Shown: positions 1 through 7,265 of the stretch, piece by piece
How the letters are laid out: each line of letters begins with the position of its first letter
Numbering within the stretch: the first letter of the stretch is position 1
Source: Clostridiales bacterium UBA1752
GTDB taxonomy: Bacteria; Bacillota; Clostridia; Oscillospirales; CAG-382
Length of the DNA stretch: 64,000 nt
NCBI GenBank assembly: GCA_002314835.1
Contig: DCHM01000008.1
Location: forward strand, 1 to 64,000
Direction: 5' to 3'
Notes under the pieces: model-generated
What the model was told of the DNA's origin: nothing
Database searches by the model: none
Seen by the model: only the letters and a program-made list of their open reading frames with translations
Position numbers and translations under genes: made by a program

Positions 1-10
1 TAAGCATAAT

Positions 11-38
11 AAAAAAGTCCCTGTAAAGGGGCTTTTTT
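11..38 (-). terminator. Intrinsic terminator downstream of queT
   Basis: A GC-rich stem (AGTCCC pairing with GGGGCT on the + strand, with one G-T pair) is flanked by an A-run on one side and a T-run on the other. It can therefore end transcription on either strand. It lies just after the queT stop codon on the minus strand. Confidence 0.8.
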
Positions 39-40
39 GA

Positions 41-523
41 TTATAAAATATCAATCTTTTTGACAATCTTATACAGCAGGCAACCGAGCAGACCGGCGGC
101 GACCGCCTGCCCGCAGGCGACAGTCAACACAAAAAACCATACGCCGCCCTCGAGGTGATACGCGTACTCGAGTATCAGCGGCACTACTATCGCGTTAATG
201 ACTATCGGAGGTAGCGTGCATATCCAAAAAGTCTTGTTTGACCTGCACTTTTTGCCGATGAAATAAGTCAAAATCGCGGCAATCAGCGTCGCGCCCGAGC
301 CTGCCAAAGCGTCTATCGGGTTGCCGCCGATAAATCCCGACACGAGGCACCCGATAAAGAGCCCGGGTATAGCCGCAGGCGTAAACGCAGGCAAAACGGT
401 AAGGGCTTCGGCTATCCTGACCTGTATTACTCCGCTCGCCAACGGTGCAAAGACAACCGTCAAAACGGTATATAGCGCGGCAATTATCGCCGCAACGACC
501 AAGTTTTTTATGCGAGGCTGCAT
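41..523 (-). CDS. queT: Queuosine-precursor transporter QueT (ECF S-component-like)
   Basis: A 160-residue, almost wholly hydrophobic membrane protein with about five predicted helices. The family pattern VRIAEALTVLPAFTPAAIPG near residue 35 and the Gly-rich GLFIGCLVSGFIGG segment are typical of QueT (DUF988). QueT is the substrate-binding subunit of an energy-coupling-factor transporter for queuosine precursors. Length is normal for the family. The ATG is preceded by an AAGGAAG ribosome binding site that forms the tail of a preQ1-I riboswitch (531-573), which independently supports the assignment. No ECF energizing subunits lie nearby, so it presumably uses a shared EcfAAT module encoded elsewhere. 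Confidence 0.93.
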   Translation of the reverse strand: MQPRIKNLVVAAIIAALYTVLTVVFAPLASGVIQVRIAEALTVLPAFTPAAIPGLFIGCLVSGFIGGNPIDALAGSGATLIAAILTYFIGKKCRSNKTFWICTLPPIVINAIVVPLILEYAYHLEGGVWFFVLTVACGQAVAAGLLGCLLYKIVKKIDIL

Positions 524-530
524 GACAAAT

Positions 531-573
531 CTTCCTTTGGTTTTGTTTTTAGTGAGGGAGGCTGCGAACTCAC
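531..573 (-). promoter_or_regulatory. preQ1-I riboswitch controlling queT
   Basis: On the minus strand a five-base-pair stem (GTGAG/CTCAC) encloses the loop TTCGCAGCCTCC. It is followed by an A-rich tail TAAAAACAAAACC and then AAAGGAAG, the queT ribosome binding site. This matches the compact class I preQ1 aptamer: stem, C-rich loop, and an A-rich tail forming an H-type pseudoknot. Ligand binding would lock up the ribosome binding site, so control is probably translational. The gene controlled is a queuosine-precursor transporter. Confidence 0.9.
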
Positions 574-586
574 TTTTGCAATGGCT

Positions 587-1618
587 TTATTTTTTGACAA
601 ACTCAAAAAGTGCTCTCGGCAAAATGTCATTCAGACGTTTTACGTCGGTTTCTTCAAGATTGATAAGGTTTAAGTGATTAGCCTTATACATTTCTTGTTT
701 TTTCTTTTTGCGTTCCATATATCTTTGATCGTCGTTCAAACCCCAAAACTCTATATAGACGTTCCCGTCGGGTATGTAAAAGTCGCTTAAAACGACTGCA
801 TCTGGGTCTGACTGCATAAAGACGCTTTTTTCATAAGCGTGCCTGTAACCGTTGTTATAAAGCCAATTATCTATCAACATTTCGGAATACGAACGTACAT
901 AATGCCCGTCGTCGCACTGGTGCTCTGCAACCCATTGCTTGCGATAATCAATATCGTCAAAAGAATGGCTGATAGGCGGTGCTTCTTCAGGCTCTTTGGC
1001 TTCATCGTGCTTCTCACGCTTAGCCGTCTTTGCAGATTCTTGGGCTGTAGGCTTTTGCGTTTTTTTATTCTTCCAATCAATCAGCGTAATAACGTCATCC
1101 ACAACTCTGCCGCCGAGGTACGTATCGCCGTATGACTGTGCTTCGTCTGCTATTGCAAACAGCCTGATAGCGCCGTTCTCGATATATGCAGGCGTTTTAA
1201 TCCTGTATAAGCAGTTACGCTGATTAAAATAATGGTCCATAGCCTCCTGCTTTGTCCTGCCTCTGCCGAGTTCGGCTTTTTCGGCTTCCTTCTTTTTGTA
1301 GCAGTCATAGCACAAAAAGCCCTTTGGCGCATTATTGCCACATATTATACACTTGCCGTTAGGAGTATGTGGCGAAACCTTTTTTGATGTTTCGTGCGGA
1401 GGAATATTGGATGTTGCGGCGTCTGCTTTTTTTGCGTTTTCGTGTTGAAGCGGTTTGCTGACTGGTGCAGTCGCTTTTTTGCACTCGCAACCTTTATCGG
1501 TATAATAATACTTGCCGCATCTGTCGCATTTTGAGATTTTGCCTTCGGACTTTAGTTTATTGCATTTGAAACATAAAGCATAAGTGCCGCATTCGGCTCC
1601 GCAAACATGACATGGCAT
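587..1618 (-). CDS. Zinc-ribbon protein with a C-terminal PD-(D/E)XK-like domain
   Basis: A 343-residue soluble protein. The start at 1618 (MPCHVCG) is chosen because TTTGGAGGATGATAAT sits directly upstream; a longer reading frame upstream lacks a ribosome binding site. The N-terminal half has several CxxC pairs (CHVCGAEC, CFKC, CDRCGKYY, CIICGNN, CYDC), that is, at least two zinc ribbons or knuckles separated by a Lys/Ala/Pro linker. The C-terminal ~100 residues contain SYSEMLIDNWLYNNGY, SDFYIPDG, VYIEFWG and a following Lys-rich helix. This order (Glu in the first helix, D then ExW on adjacent strands) resembles restriction-endonuclease-fold nucleases. It could act on nucleic acid, but activity is inference. 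It lies upstream of the queT riboswitch on the same strand. Confidence 0.75.
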   Translation of the reverse strand: MPCHVCGAECGTYALCFKCNKLKSEGKISKCDRCGKYYYTDKGCECKKATAPVSKPLQHENAKKADAATSNIPPHETSKKVSPHTPNGKCIICGNNAPKGFLCYDCYKKKEAEKAELGRGRTKQEAMDHYFNQRNCLYRIKTPAYIENGAIRLFAIADEAQSYGDTYLGGRVVDDVITLIDWKNKKTQKPTAQESAKTAKREKHDEAKEPEEAPPISHSFDDIDYRKQWVAEHQCDDGHYVRSYSEMLIDNWLYNNGYRHAYEKSVFMQSDPDAVVLSDFYIPDGNVYIEFWGLNDDQRYMERKKKKQEMYKANHLNLINLEETDVKRLNDILPRALFEFVKK

Positions 1619-1773
1619 ATTATCATCCTCCAAAGTATTTATTAGTAATGATATAATAACATATTTTTTCAAATAAAGCAACAATAATATCACGCCCTAA
1701 TGACGCATCATTTGCCCGACAGGGCAATAAAGCCCTACCCCGTTTTTAATGCACCGCAAGGCGCGCTTGATTC

Positions 1774-1802
1774 AAAAAAAGCATCCTTTCAGATGCTTTT
1801 TT
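1774..1802 (-). terminator. Bidirectional intrinsic terminator
   Basis: GCATC and GATGC form a short stem with long A and T tracts on the two sides. On the minus strand it follows the stop codon of the Fe-S flavin reductase gene and ends the two-gene oxidoreductase operon. Confidence 0.75.
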
Positions 1803-1805
1803 GAT

Positions 1806-3035
1806 TTATCTTTCGGGAAAAACCTCTATCTCCATATCTGACAACGGATACGTGCAGCACGGATGAATCCAGCCGAATTTTTTGTCCGCTTGCCTTCTGC
1901 CGTCAGTGCTTTCGGGCGTATAATACTCGCCGGAAATCAGCCTCGTATGGCACATTCCGCAGTGACCCGAGCGGCAGGAGGTTTTGAGACGGATTTTGGC
2001 GCCTTCGACCGCTGACGCTATCGTTTTGTCCGAATCGCAGGTTACGGTCGTGCATTCGCCTCTCGCCCAGACTTTGAGGCTATACTGCTTGACTGCTCTC
2101 TTTGCAGGGTAAGACGGTATCTCAAATACCGAACCCTCGTTGCCTTGCAGTTCTTTGCGGATTCTCCTTTGCGGAACGCCCAGCTTTTTGAGCTCGGCTT
2201 CTATCATCGAGCAAATAGGGTCGGGGCAGGTAAGGAGCACCGTCATGTCCTTGAGCTTGCCGGTTTCCTTATCAGTCATATATTCTTTTAGGAGTTCAGC
2301 GGTAACGGGGCCTTTTTCCACTCCGTCAGCCTCTCCGTTTAACAGCACGGGAATAAAGCCGATTTTGCCGCCCGATTTATCCGCCACGTCCTGATAGATG
2401 CCCGTCAAGCCGAGCAGCGCGGGCATGGGGATAAGCACTATGGCAAAGAGATTGACGTCGGCGTTGCCGTCGATAATGTCATAGCAAAGAGCCATGGACG
2501 GTCCGCCGACACCTATCGCCAGCACGTCGCGCGAGTCTCTGATCGGGTCGTAATACGTTTCGCCTGCCGGAGCACTGAAACGTATGATGCTGCCTTCCTG
2601 CCACGTGTTGTTTATATACTCGGAGGCGTGACCGGGACCGTGGTCCGAAACGACGAGCTGATAAAAGCCGTGCTCGCCTTTTGCGGCGCTCGGTGCAGAA
2701 GATATGCAGTAATTTCTCTTTGTGTACTTATCGGGCATATCAAGCTGTACGGTAACGTGCTGACCTGCTCTGAAGGGAGGCAACTCGTCAAAGCCTTTTT
2801 CTTTGGCGGGTGCTACTATATATACACAGCCTGCAGGCGTCGGGATTTTTTTGACAATCAGACCCTCGACGTATTCGGGGTGAATTTCTTTTGCGATTAT
2901 ATTAGGACCGTAAACCGATTTTGGCTCGTCGGTGCTGCCTGCGTCGATATGTGACTGTCTGACCTTGACCTGATTCATAAAGTCCTTGGTCGTCAGTCCC
3001 TTGAGAACGGATTTGTCATAATCGTATTTTGCCAT
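1806..3035 (-). CDS. FAD/NAD(P)-binding oxidoreductase with C-terminal 2Fe-2S ferredoxin domain
   Basis: 409 residues. The N-terminal part is a ferredoxin-NADP reductase-type flavin barrel with the FAD motif KRNYCISSAP near residue 108, followed by a nucleotide-binding segment with GVGGPSMALCYD. The last ~90 residues are a plant-type 2Fe-2S ferredoxin domain with ligands C354, C359, C362 and a Cys pair near 393-394. This build (FAD, NAD, 2Fe-2S) is that of oxygenase or dehydrogenase reductases that pass electrons from NAD(P)H to a partner. The start ATG lies one base past the stop of the CrtI-like gene, with GCAGGAGGGCAG inside that gene as ribosome binding site. The two are surely cotranscribed and probably form a functional pair. 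Confidence 0.88.
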   Translation of the reverse strand: MAKYDYDKSVLKGLTTKDFMNQVKVRQSHIDAGSTDEPKSVYGPNIIAKEIHPEYVEGLIVKKIPTPAGCVYIVAPAKEKGFDELPPFRAGQHVTVQLDMPDKYTKRNYCISSAPSAAKGEHGFYQLVVSDHGPGHASEYINNTWQEGSIIRFSAPAGETYYDPIRDSRDVLAIGVGGPSMALCYDIIDGNADVNLFAIVLIPMPALLGLTGIYQDVADKSGGKIGFIPVLLNGEADGVEKGPVTAELLKEYMTDKETGKLKDMTVLLTCPDPICSMIEAELKKLGVPQRRIRKELQGNEGSVFEIPSYPAKRAVKQYSLKVWARGECTTVTCDSDKTIASAVEGAKIRLKTSCRSGHCGMCHTRLISGEYYTPESTDGRRQADKKFGWIHPCCTYPLSDMEIEVFPER

Positions 3036-3036
3036 T

Positions 3037-4584
3037 TTATCTGCCCTCCTGCATATCTTGAAGCGTATATCTCGCTATTTCACGGCCGGAAAGATAAGCC
3101 TGTGAATATCCGTCCATCTGCGTGCCGTGTCCTCCGCAGAAGCGCAGTCCTTTTATCGTATAATCCTGCTTGTGACCCATCTGAACTCTGGGGAACATAC
3201 CGTCCCACGTAGCAGGACAATATCCGTAAACCGCGCCGTAAGGAGTACCGATGTATCTCGCCCACGTTATGGGTGAAGCAACGACGATTTCCTCGATATG
3301 GTCGCGCAGTGATTTGCCGATGTAATCTTCAAACATTTTGATGGTTTCGTCGGCGATTTTTTCCTTTAGCTTAAAGTAATTATCTTTGTTAACTACCTCG
3401 TCGTTCCACGCGTCGCCCTTATAAAAGCGCGAGAACTGCACCGCACAGGTGCCGTCGGGGGTTGCGTCCTTGATAACTTCGTTTATTACGGTTACGCAGC
3501 TGTCCTTGTGAGTTGATATTGACGCCGAGGATTCGTACTGCTCTTTTGTATCACCCGTGTGTCTCATAAAGGTGTCGTACGCCTTAAAGCCCAGCTCCTC
3601 GTATGGTATGTCAAGCCCGAGATAAACCGTAAAGCAAGAGGAAGCGATTTCGCGCGCATTCATCTTTTTTATTTCGATTTCGGGGATTTCGTTTTTGTCT
3701 TCTACCATGCGGCCGAATACCACGTGAGGCATAAGGTTGGAGATAACCCTCTCGCAAGGGATATACGTACCGTCAGAGAGCTTGACGCCGTGGACCGCGC
3801 CACCCTTTATGTCAATGCTCTTGACCTCGGCGTTATACCAGATATCGCCGCCGTTATCGCGTATCGCTTTGTCAAACGCCAGCGAGATTTCGAGGCTTCT
3901 GTGACGTGCGATATACGGCTTTTTTGTGAGATAAATATAAGTCATAAATGCGTAAACGGCAAAGCTCATCTTAGTGGAGTCGACGCACACGTAATCCCAG
4001 TATGACTCATAGATTTCTCTGGCCTTATCGGGTACGCCGATCTTTTTGAGCATTTCGTCGGTAGTAACGGGGACCAACTTCATGAGGTCCTTGTATTTAA
4101 TCAGCATTTCGACTTTTTCAAGTCCTTCGGGCTCGTTGTTGTGCTTTGCGAGCCAGTCAACTCCGTCCGCAATCATGCGCGAGAGCTCCATAACGGTAGT
4201 CATGCTTTTACGCGAACCGGGAACGGTCTCTTCCATTTTGTCGATAAACCCGTTTACGTCAGAGGGGAACGACACGTCAAAGCCGCCTGTTTTATCGAGA
4301 TTGATGCTGCGGAAAGCTTCGTCAATCGGCACCCACTCGACGTCAAGCCCGTAATAGTCGAGGAGCTTGCGAACCTCGCCTGCATCGGTGCCTTGACCCA
4401 TCTGGCAAAGCTCGTGCAGAGTTGCCTCAAATTCAAACCTGCCGCGCACAAAGCTTGTGGCACAGCCTCCGGGAAGGTTGTGCTTTTCGAGCACGAGGAC
4501 CTTTTTGCCGTTTTTTGCAAGGTAAGCAGCGGCAGAAAGTCCGCCGTTTCCCGCGCCGACAACGATTACGTCGTATTTTTTCAT
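3037..4584 (-). CDS. Phytoene desaturase/CrtISO-type FAD-dependent oxidoreductase
   Basis: 515 residues. It starts with a Rossmann dinucleotide motif (VVGAGNGGLSAAAYLAKNG, then LVLEKHNLPGG) and ends with the typical CrtI/prolycopene-isomerase C-terminal FAD signature (GLRFCGGHGTQMDGYSQAYLSGREIA). The family includes carotene desaturases, CrtISO and retinol saturase. No carotenoid synthesis gene (crtB, crtE) is in the window, so the substrate is unknown. The coupled Fe-S flavin reductase downstream suggests the FAD is kept reduced, as CrtISO-type isomerases and saturases need. That is inference. The start is supported by ATTTACGGAGGGCAAT upstream and a sigma-A promoter at 4617-4645. Confidence 0.85.
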   Translation of the reverse strand: MKKYDVIVVGAGNGGLSAAAYLAKNGKKVLVLEKHNLPGGCATSFVRGRFEFEATLHELCQMGQGTDAGEVRKLLDYYGLDVEWVPIDEAFRSINLDKTGGFDVSFPSDVNGFIDKMEETVPGSRKSMTTVMELSRMIADGVDWLAKHNNEPEGLEKVEMLIKYKDLMKLVPVTTDEMLKKIGVPDKAREIYESYWDYVCVDSTKMSFAVYAFMTYIYLTKKPYIARHRSLEISLAFDKAIRDNGGDIWYNAEVKSIDIKGGAVHGVKLSDGTYIPCERVISNLMPHVVFGRMVEDKNEIPEIEIKKMNAREIASSCFTVYLGLDIPYEELGFKAYDTFMRHTGDTKEQYESSASISTHKDSCVTVINEVIKDATPDGTCAVQFSRFYKGDAWNDEVVNKDNYFKLKEKIADETIKMFEDYIGKSLRDHIEEIVVASPITWARYIGTPYGAVYGYCPATWDGMFPRVQMGHKQDYTIKGLRFCGGHGTQMDGYSQAYLSGREIARYTLQDMQEGR

Positions 4585-4616
4585 ATTGCCCTCCGTAAAT
4601 TAAAATCTACAAGCTT

Positions 4617-4645
4617 ATTTTAACATATCGCCACAGACTTTTCAA
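4617..4645 (-). promoter_or_regulatory. Sigma-A-type promoter of the CrtI-like/reductase operon
   Basis: On the minus strand TTGAAA is followed after 17 bases by TAAAAT, with a TG one base before the -10 box. It lies about 35 bases upstream of the CrtI-like start codon. Confidence 0.7.
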
Positions 4646-4738
4646 CTGATTTTGCAAATCATACCAAAGCGTTTTTTACAACAGCAGCCTCAAGACTGCT
4701 TTCGCGGAACAACTATCACGCTCGCAGACACATCGTTC

Positions 4739-4910
4739 TCCGGCACAAAAAAGCGACTTGTTTATTGATTGCTATTCACTCTGAGAGTGGGATTCGGTCT
4801 CGGCGCGACCTACGCGCCTCGGTCTTCCGCGGCTCTTGACAGTCCACCGGACTGTCAATTCACTACCGCTCCCCTTCGAATCCCGCTCTCTCACTTTCCG
4901 GCACAAAAAA
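4739..4910. repeat. tRNA-Ser-like inverted-repeat element with 14-bp flanking direct repeat
   Basis: This 350-base gene-free stretch holds a structured element. TCCGGCACAAAAAA occurs at 4739-4752 and again at 4897-4910. Between them, GAGAGTGGGATTCG (from 4784) and its imperfect inverse CGAATCCCGCTCTC (to about 4891) face each other. Both resemble the T-arm/acceptor end of the adjacent tRNA-Ser gene, whose own downstream sequence is also GCCGGAGAG. The centre carries a perfect 10-bp palindrome, TTGACAGTCC/GGACTGTCAA, with a 3-base loop at 4836-4858. Reading frames across it are artefacts. It may be tRNA debris or a small non-autonomous repeat. Confidence 0.5.
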
Positions 4911-4933
4911 GGCACCCCACAGGGTGCCTTTTT
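4905..4933 (-). terminator. Terminator downstream of tRNA-Ser
   Basis: GGCACCC and GGGTGCC form a seven-pair stem with loop CACA and A/T tracts on both sides. It lies a few bases beyond the 3' end of the tRNA on the minus strand. Confidence 0.85.
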
Positions 4934-4937
4934 ATGC

Positions 4938-5026
4938 CGGAGAGAGTGGGATTCGAACCCACGGTCGGTGTTACCCGAACACACGATTTCCAGTCGTGCG
5001 CCTTAGACCAGCTCAGCCATCTCTCC
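4938..5026 (-). tRNA. tRNA-Ser(GGA)
   Basis: On the minus strand the acceptor stem GGAGAGA pairs with TCTCTCC. The D-arm is GGCTGAGCTGGTC, and the anticodon stem-loop ACGACTGGAAATCGT has anticodon GGA. The variable arm is long, as in class II tRNAs, and the T-arm is GTGGGTTCGAATCCCAC. The discriminator base is G, usual for serine tRNAs. CCA is not encoded. The type II variable arm together with the anticodon makes serine the secure assignment. Confidence 0.96.
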
Positions 5027-5053
5027 AGATATGCTTTTTTGCTCGCAATGGCG

Positions 5054-5082
5054 AGTATATCACACTTTTTACGGGTTGTCAA
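5054..5082 (-). promoter_or_regulatory. Sigma-A promoter of tRNA-Ser
   Basis: On the minus strand TTGACA is followed after 17 bases by TATACT, near-consensus, about 28 bases before the tRNA 5' end. Confidence 0.85.
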
Positions 5083-5133
5083 GCAATATTTGTATTTTTT
5101 ATAAATCTGCCTTTCCTTATATATTATTACCTA

Positions 5134-5162
5134 TTGATTTCTTATAAAAAATGTTATATAAT
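5134..5162 (+). promoter_or_regulatory. Sigma-A promoter of the CBM9-like surface protein gene
   Basis: TTGATT, 17-base spacer, TATAAT. It lies 34 bases before the start codon at 5196. Confidence 0.8.
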
Positions 5163-5195
5163 ATTGCAAAATCAATAATTATAAGGAGAACGCAA

Positions 5196-6710
5196 ATGAA
5201 AAAGATTATCGCACTCGCTCTTTCCTTTGTCATCTGCTTTGCATTGCTTACCGCTTTTGTAAGTGCAGAAGGCGAAAAAACCAATCCCGAAGTCGAAATT
5301 GAGTACACTTCCATTGCTCCCAAAATCGACGGCGAAGTTATCACCGGCGAATACGGTCTCAAGATTCACTCTGTCGATTACGACAACCCCGAGTTCCCCT
5401 CCACCCGTGATACCGACAAGTCTATCAAAGCAGACTTTTACGCTGCATGGGACAACGAAAACCTCTACCTCGCGTGGGTAGTTCACTCCAACCTCGACGA
5501 GCACTACGCTCCCGTTAAGGACGGCAACATGTGGGAACACTGCTGCGTACAATTTATTCTCACCACCGGCGCTCCCGACAGCACCGTAAAAAAGTATCAG
5601 ACCGCTCAGTGGTCCGGCGACTATCTCGAAGTCGGTCTCTGCATCGCTGACGACGGCGACAACTTTAAGGTTTGCTGGTCAAAGCCCACCACCGCTGCTG
5701 CAAAGCTCGCAACCGACGACTGGGATTTTGCAGGCACCGCTCTTGACGAAGACGGCAACACCACCTACGAATGCCGCATTCCCTGGACTAAGTCCGGCGT
5801 TCTTTCGGTAGGCAACAACACTCAGATTGGCTTTGCATACGCAATCGGCGACCAGGAGGATGCCGACCTCGAGCTCAATGACAACTCCAATATGGCTGAA
5901 TGGCCCGACGCAGTTCTCGACGGCAAAAACGCAGACGCGTGCGCTATCTTCACCCTCGTAGGTGCAGAAAACGACGAGCAGACCGAAGTCAGCCAGGACT
6001 CCGAGCAGGATAAATACGACCGCAACAAGATCAGCTATACCCTGCCCAAAAACGCAATCACTATCGAAACCGCTCAGTTCAACACCGTTATCGCTTCGCG
6101 CGGCATCTCTATCATCACCGATACCGCTAACGTAAGCAACTATAACACCACTTGGACCGAGAATATACTGCTCGCTCCTACCGATGACCCCGAGGTTTAC
6201 ACCGTAGTCGAAAAAGAAGGCCCCAGCGGCAACCCCGGCGTTTCTTTTGCAGACAAGATTGGCGAAGGCTACGTCGTACTCGCTATCCACGGTGACAACG
6301 GCGGCGAGCTCGGTGCCGAAGACCCCTCCTGCATCACCCGTGCAAACTGGGCTGACAACACCAAACTCCCCATCGGCGGCGAAGTAACCTTTAAGGGCTA
6401 CAACTTTGAGACAGCCGAGATTCCCGCTTCCAACCCCTGCATCTACTTTGTCGATGCTTCGATAGTCGAAGAAGAATCTAAAGAAGAGTCCAAAGAAGAG
6501 TCTAAGGCAGACGAATCCAAAGACGACTCCAAGGCTGAGGAATCCAAAGACGAGTCCAAAGCAGAGGAATCCAAAGAAGGCTCCAAGGCAGACGAATCCA
6601 AGGCTGACACATCAAAAGGCGACTTCCCCTTCTGGGCATGGATCGTTATCGGCGTTGCAGTAGTAGCTATCGTTGTAGTAGTTATTATCGTAGCCAAAAA
6701 GAAGAAATAA
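5196..6710 (+). CDS. Secreted CBM9-like protein with Ser/Glu/Lys stalk and C-terminal membrane anchor
   Basis: 504 residues. The start at 5196 follows AAGGAG; an upstream in-frame start lacks a site. Residues 1-22 are a signal peptide (MKKIIALALSFVICF..AFVSA). Residues ~30-230 resemble a family 9 carbohydrate-binding/DOMON-like domain (APKIDGEV, ADFYAAWDNENLYLAW, ECRIPW). Residues ~285-420 form a second module similar to one in the phosphodiester glycosidase at 11.5 kb. Residues ~425-475 are a SKEE/SKADE stalk, followed by one membrane helix (FWAWIVIGVAVVAIVVVVII) and a KKKK tail. This architecture places the binding domain outside the cell. It probably holds or senses sugars; the ligand is unknown. 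Confidence 0.82.
   Translation: MKKIIALALSFVICFALLTAFVSAEGEKTNPEVEIEYTSIAPKIDGEVITGEYGLKIHSVDYDNPEFPSTRDTDKSIKADFYAAWDNENLYLAWVVHSNLDEHYAPVKDGNMWEHCCVQFILTTGAPDSTVKKYQTAQWSGDYLEVGLCIADDGDNFKVCWSKPTTAAAKLATDDWDFAGTALDEDGNTTYECRIPWTKSGVLSVGNNTQIGFAYAIGDQEDADLELNDNSNMAEWPDAVLDGKNADACAIFTLVGAENDEQTEVSQDSEQDKYDRNKISYTLPKNAITIETAQFNTVIASRGISIITDTANVSNYNTTWTENILLAPTDDPEVYTVVEKEGPSGNPGVSFADKIGEGYVVLAIHGDNGGELGAEDPSCITRANWADNTKLPIGGEVTFKGYNFETAEIPASNPCIYFVDASIVEEESKEESKEESKADESKDDSKAEESKDESKAEESKEGSKADESKADTSKGDFPFWAWIVIGVAVVAIVVVVIIVAKKKK
6466..6615 (+). repeat. Degenerate 12-base repeat encoding SKEE/SKADE stalk
   Basis: Purine-rich in-frame repeats of Ser-Lys-acidic-acidic type, partly diverged (SKEE, SKADE, SKDD, SKAEE). 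They encode the low-complexity stalk between the exposed domains and the membrane helix. Confidence 0.8.
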
Positions 6711-6721
6711 CGATTTTTAAC

Positions 6722-6752
6722 GGATGTTGCGGTCTCTATGGCCGCAACATCC
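6722..6752 (+). terminator. Perfect 11-bp hairpin after the CBM9-like gene
   Basis: GGATGTTGCGG and CCGCAACATCC form a perfect stem with a 9-base loop. It lacks a clear T-run, so it may be a weak terminator or an mRNA-stabilising hairpin before the dCMP deaminase gene. Confidence 0.55.
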
Positions 6753-6779
6753 ACATCTTGATTAACGGAGTTTGAAATT

Positions 6780-7265
6780 ATGGAACGCAGATCAAAACAA
6801 AATTACTATCTTGACATAGCACAGTCTGTCGCCGAGCGCGGCACCTGCCTCCGCCGCAAGTTCGGCGCAATCATAGTTAACAACGATTCTATCGTTTCGA
6901 CGGGCTACGCAGGCGCACCGAGAGGACGTCAAAATTGCTGCGATCTTAATTTCTGCCTCCGTGACAAGCTGAATATCCCGAGAGGCGAAAGATACGAGCT
7001 TTGCCGCTCTGTCCACGCCGAGGCAAACGCCATCATAGCCGCTTCGCGCGAGCAAATGATAGGCGCCGACCTCTATTTGGTTTGCATTTCACCTGCCGAC
7101 GGCTCGGTCGTAGGCGGCACCTGCTGCTGCTCGATGTGCAAGAGACTGGTTATCAATGCCGGCATCAAGCGTGTTTTTGTCCGCGACACGGTGGATGAAT
7201 ACAAGGTTTTTAACGTCGAAGATTGGGTCACCGAGGACGATAGCCTCGGACAAAGAGGTTATTGA
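6780..7265 (+). CDS. dCMP deaminase family protein (ComEB-like)
   Basis: 161 residues. It carries the zinc-dependent deaminase motif: H79-A-E81 (HAEANAII), and the CxxC of CCSMC at C117/C120 in place of the more usual PCxxC. The N-terminal RGTCLRRKFGAIIV and STGYAGAPRG segments fit dCMP/ComE-type deaminases, which turn dCMP into dUMP for thymidylate supply. The Cys-rich insertion DLNFCLRDK is typical of the longer bacterial dCMP deaminases. Its stop codon overlaps the next start by one base, so it is coupled to the lipoprotein gene and heads the rimI-tsaD run. Confidence 0.88.
   Translation: MERRSKQNYYLDIAQSVAERGTCLRRKFGAIIVNNDSIVSTGYAGAPRGRQNCCDLNFCLRDKLNIPRGERYELCRSVHAEANAIIAASREQMIGADLYLVCISPADGSVVGGTCCCSMCKRLVINAGIKRVFVRDTVDEYKVFNVEDWVTEDDSLGQRGY

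Noticed and set aside
4772..5104. Short ORFs around tRNA-Ser, on both strands
   Set aside because: They translate tRNA, terminator and repeat sequence (for example VGFEPTVGVTRTH is the well-known tRNA artefact) and have no real start signals.
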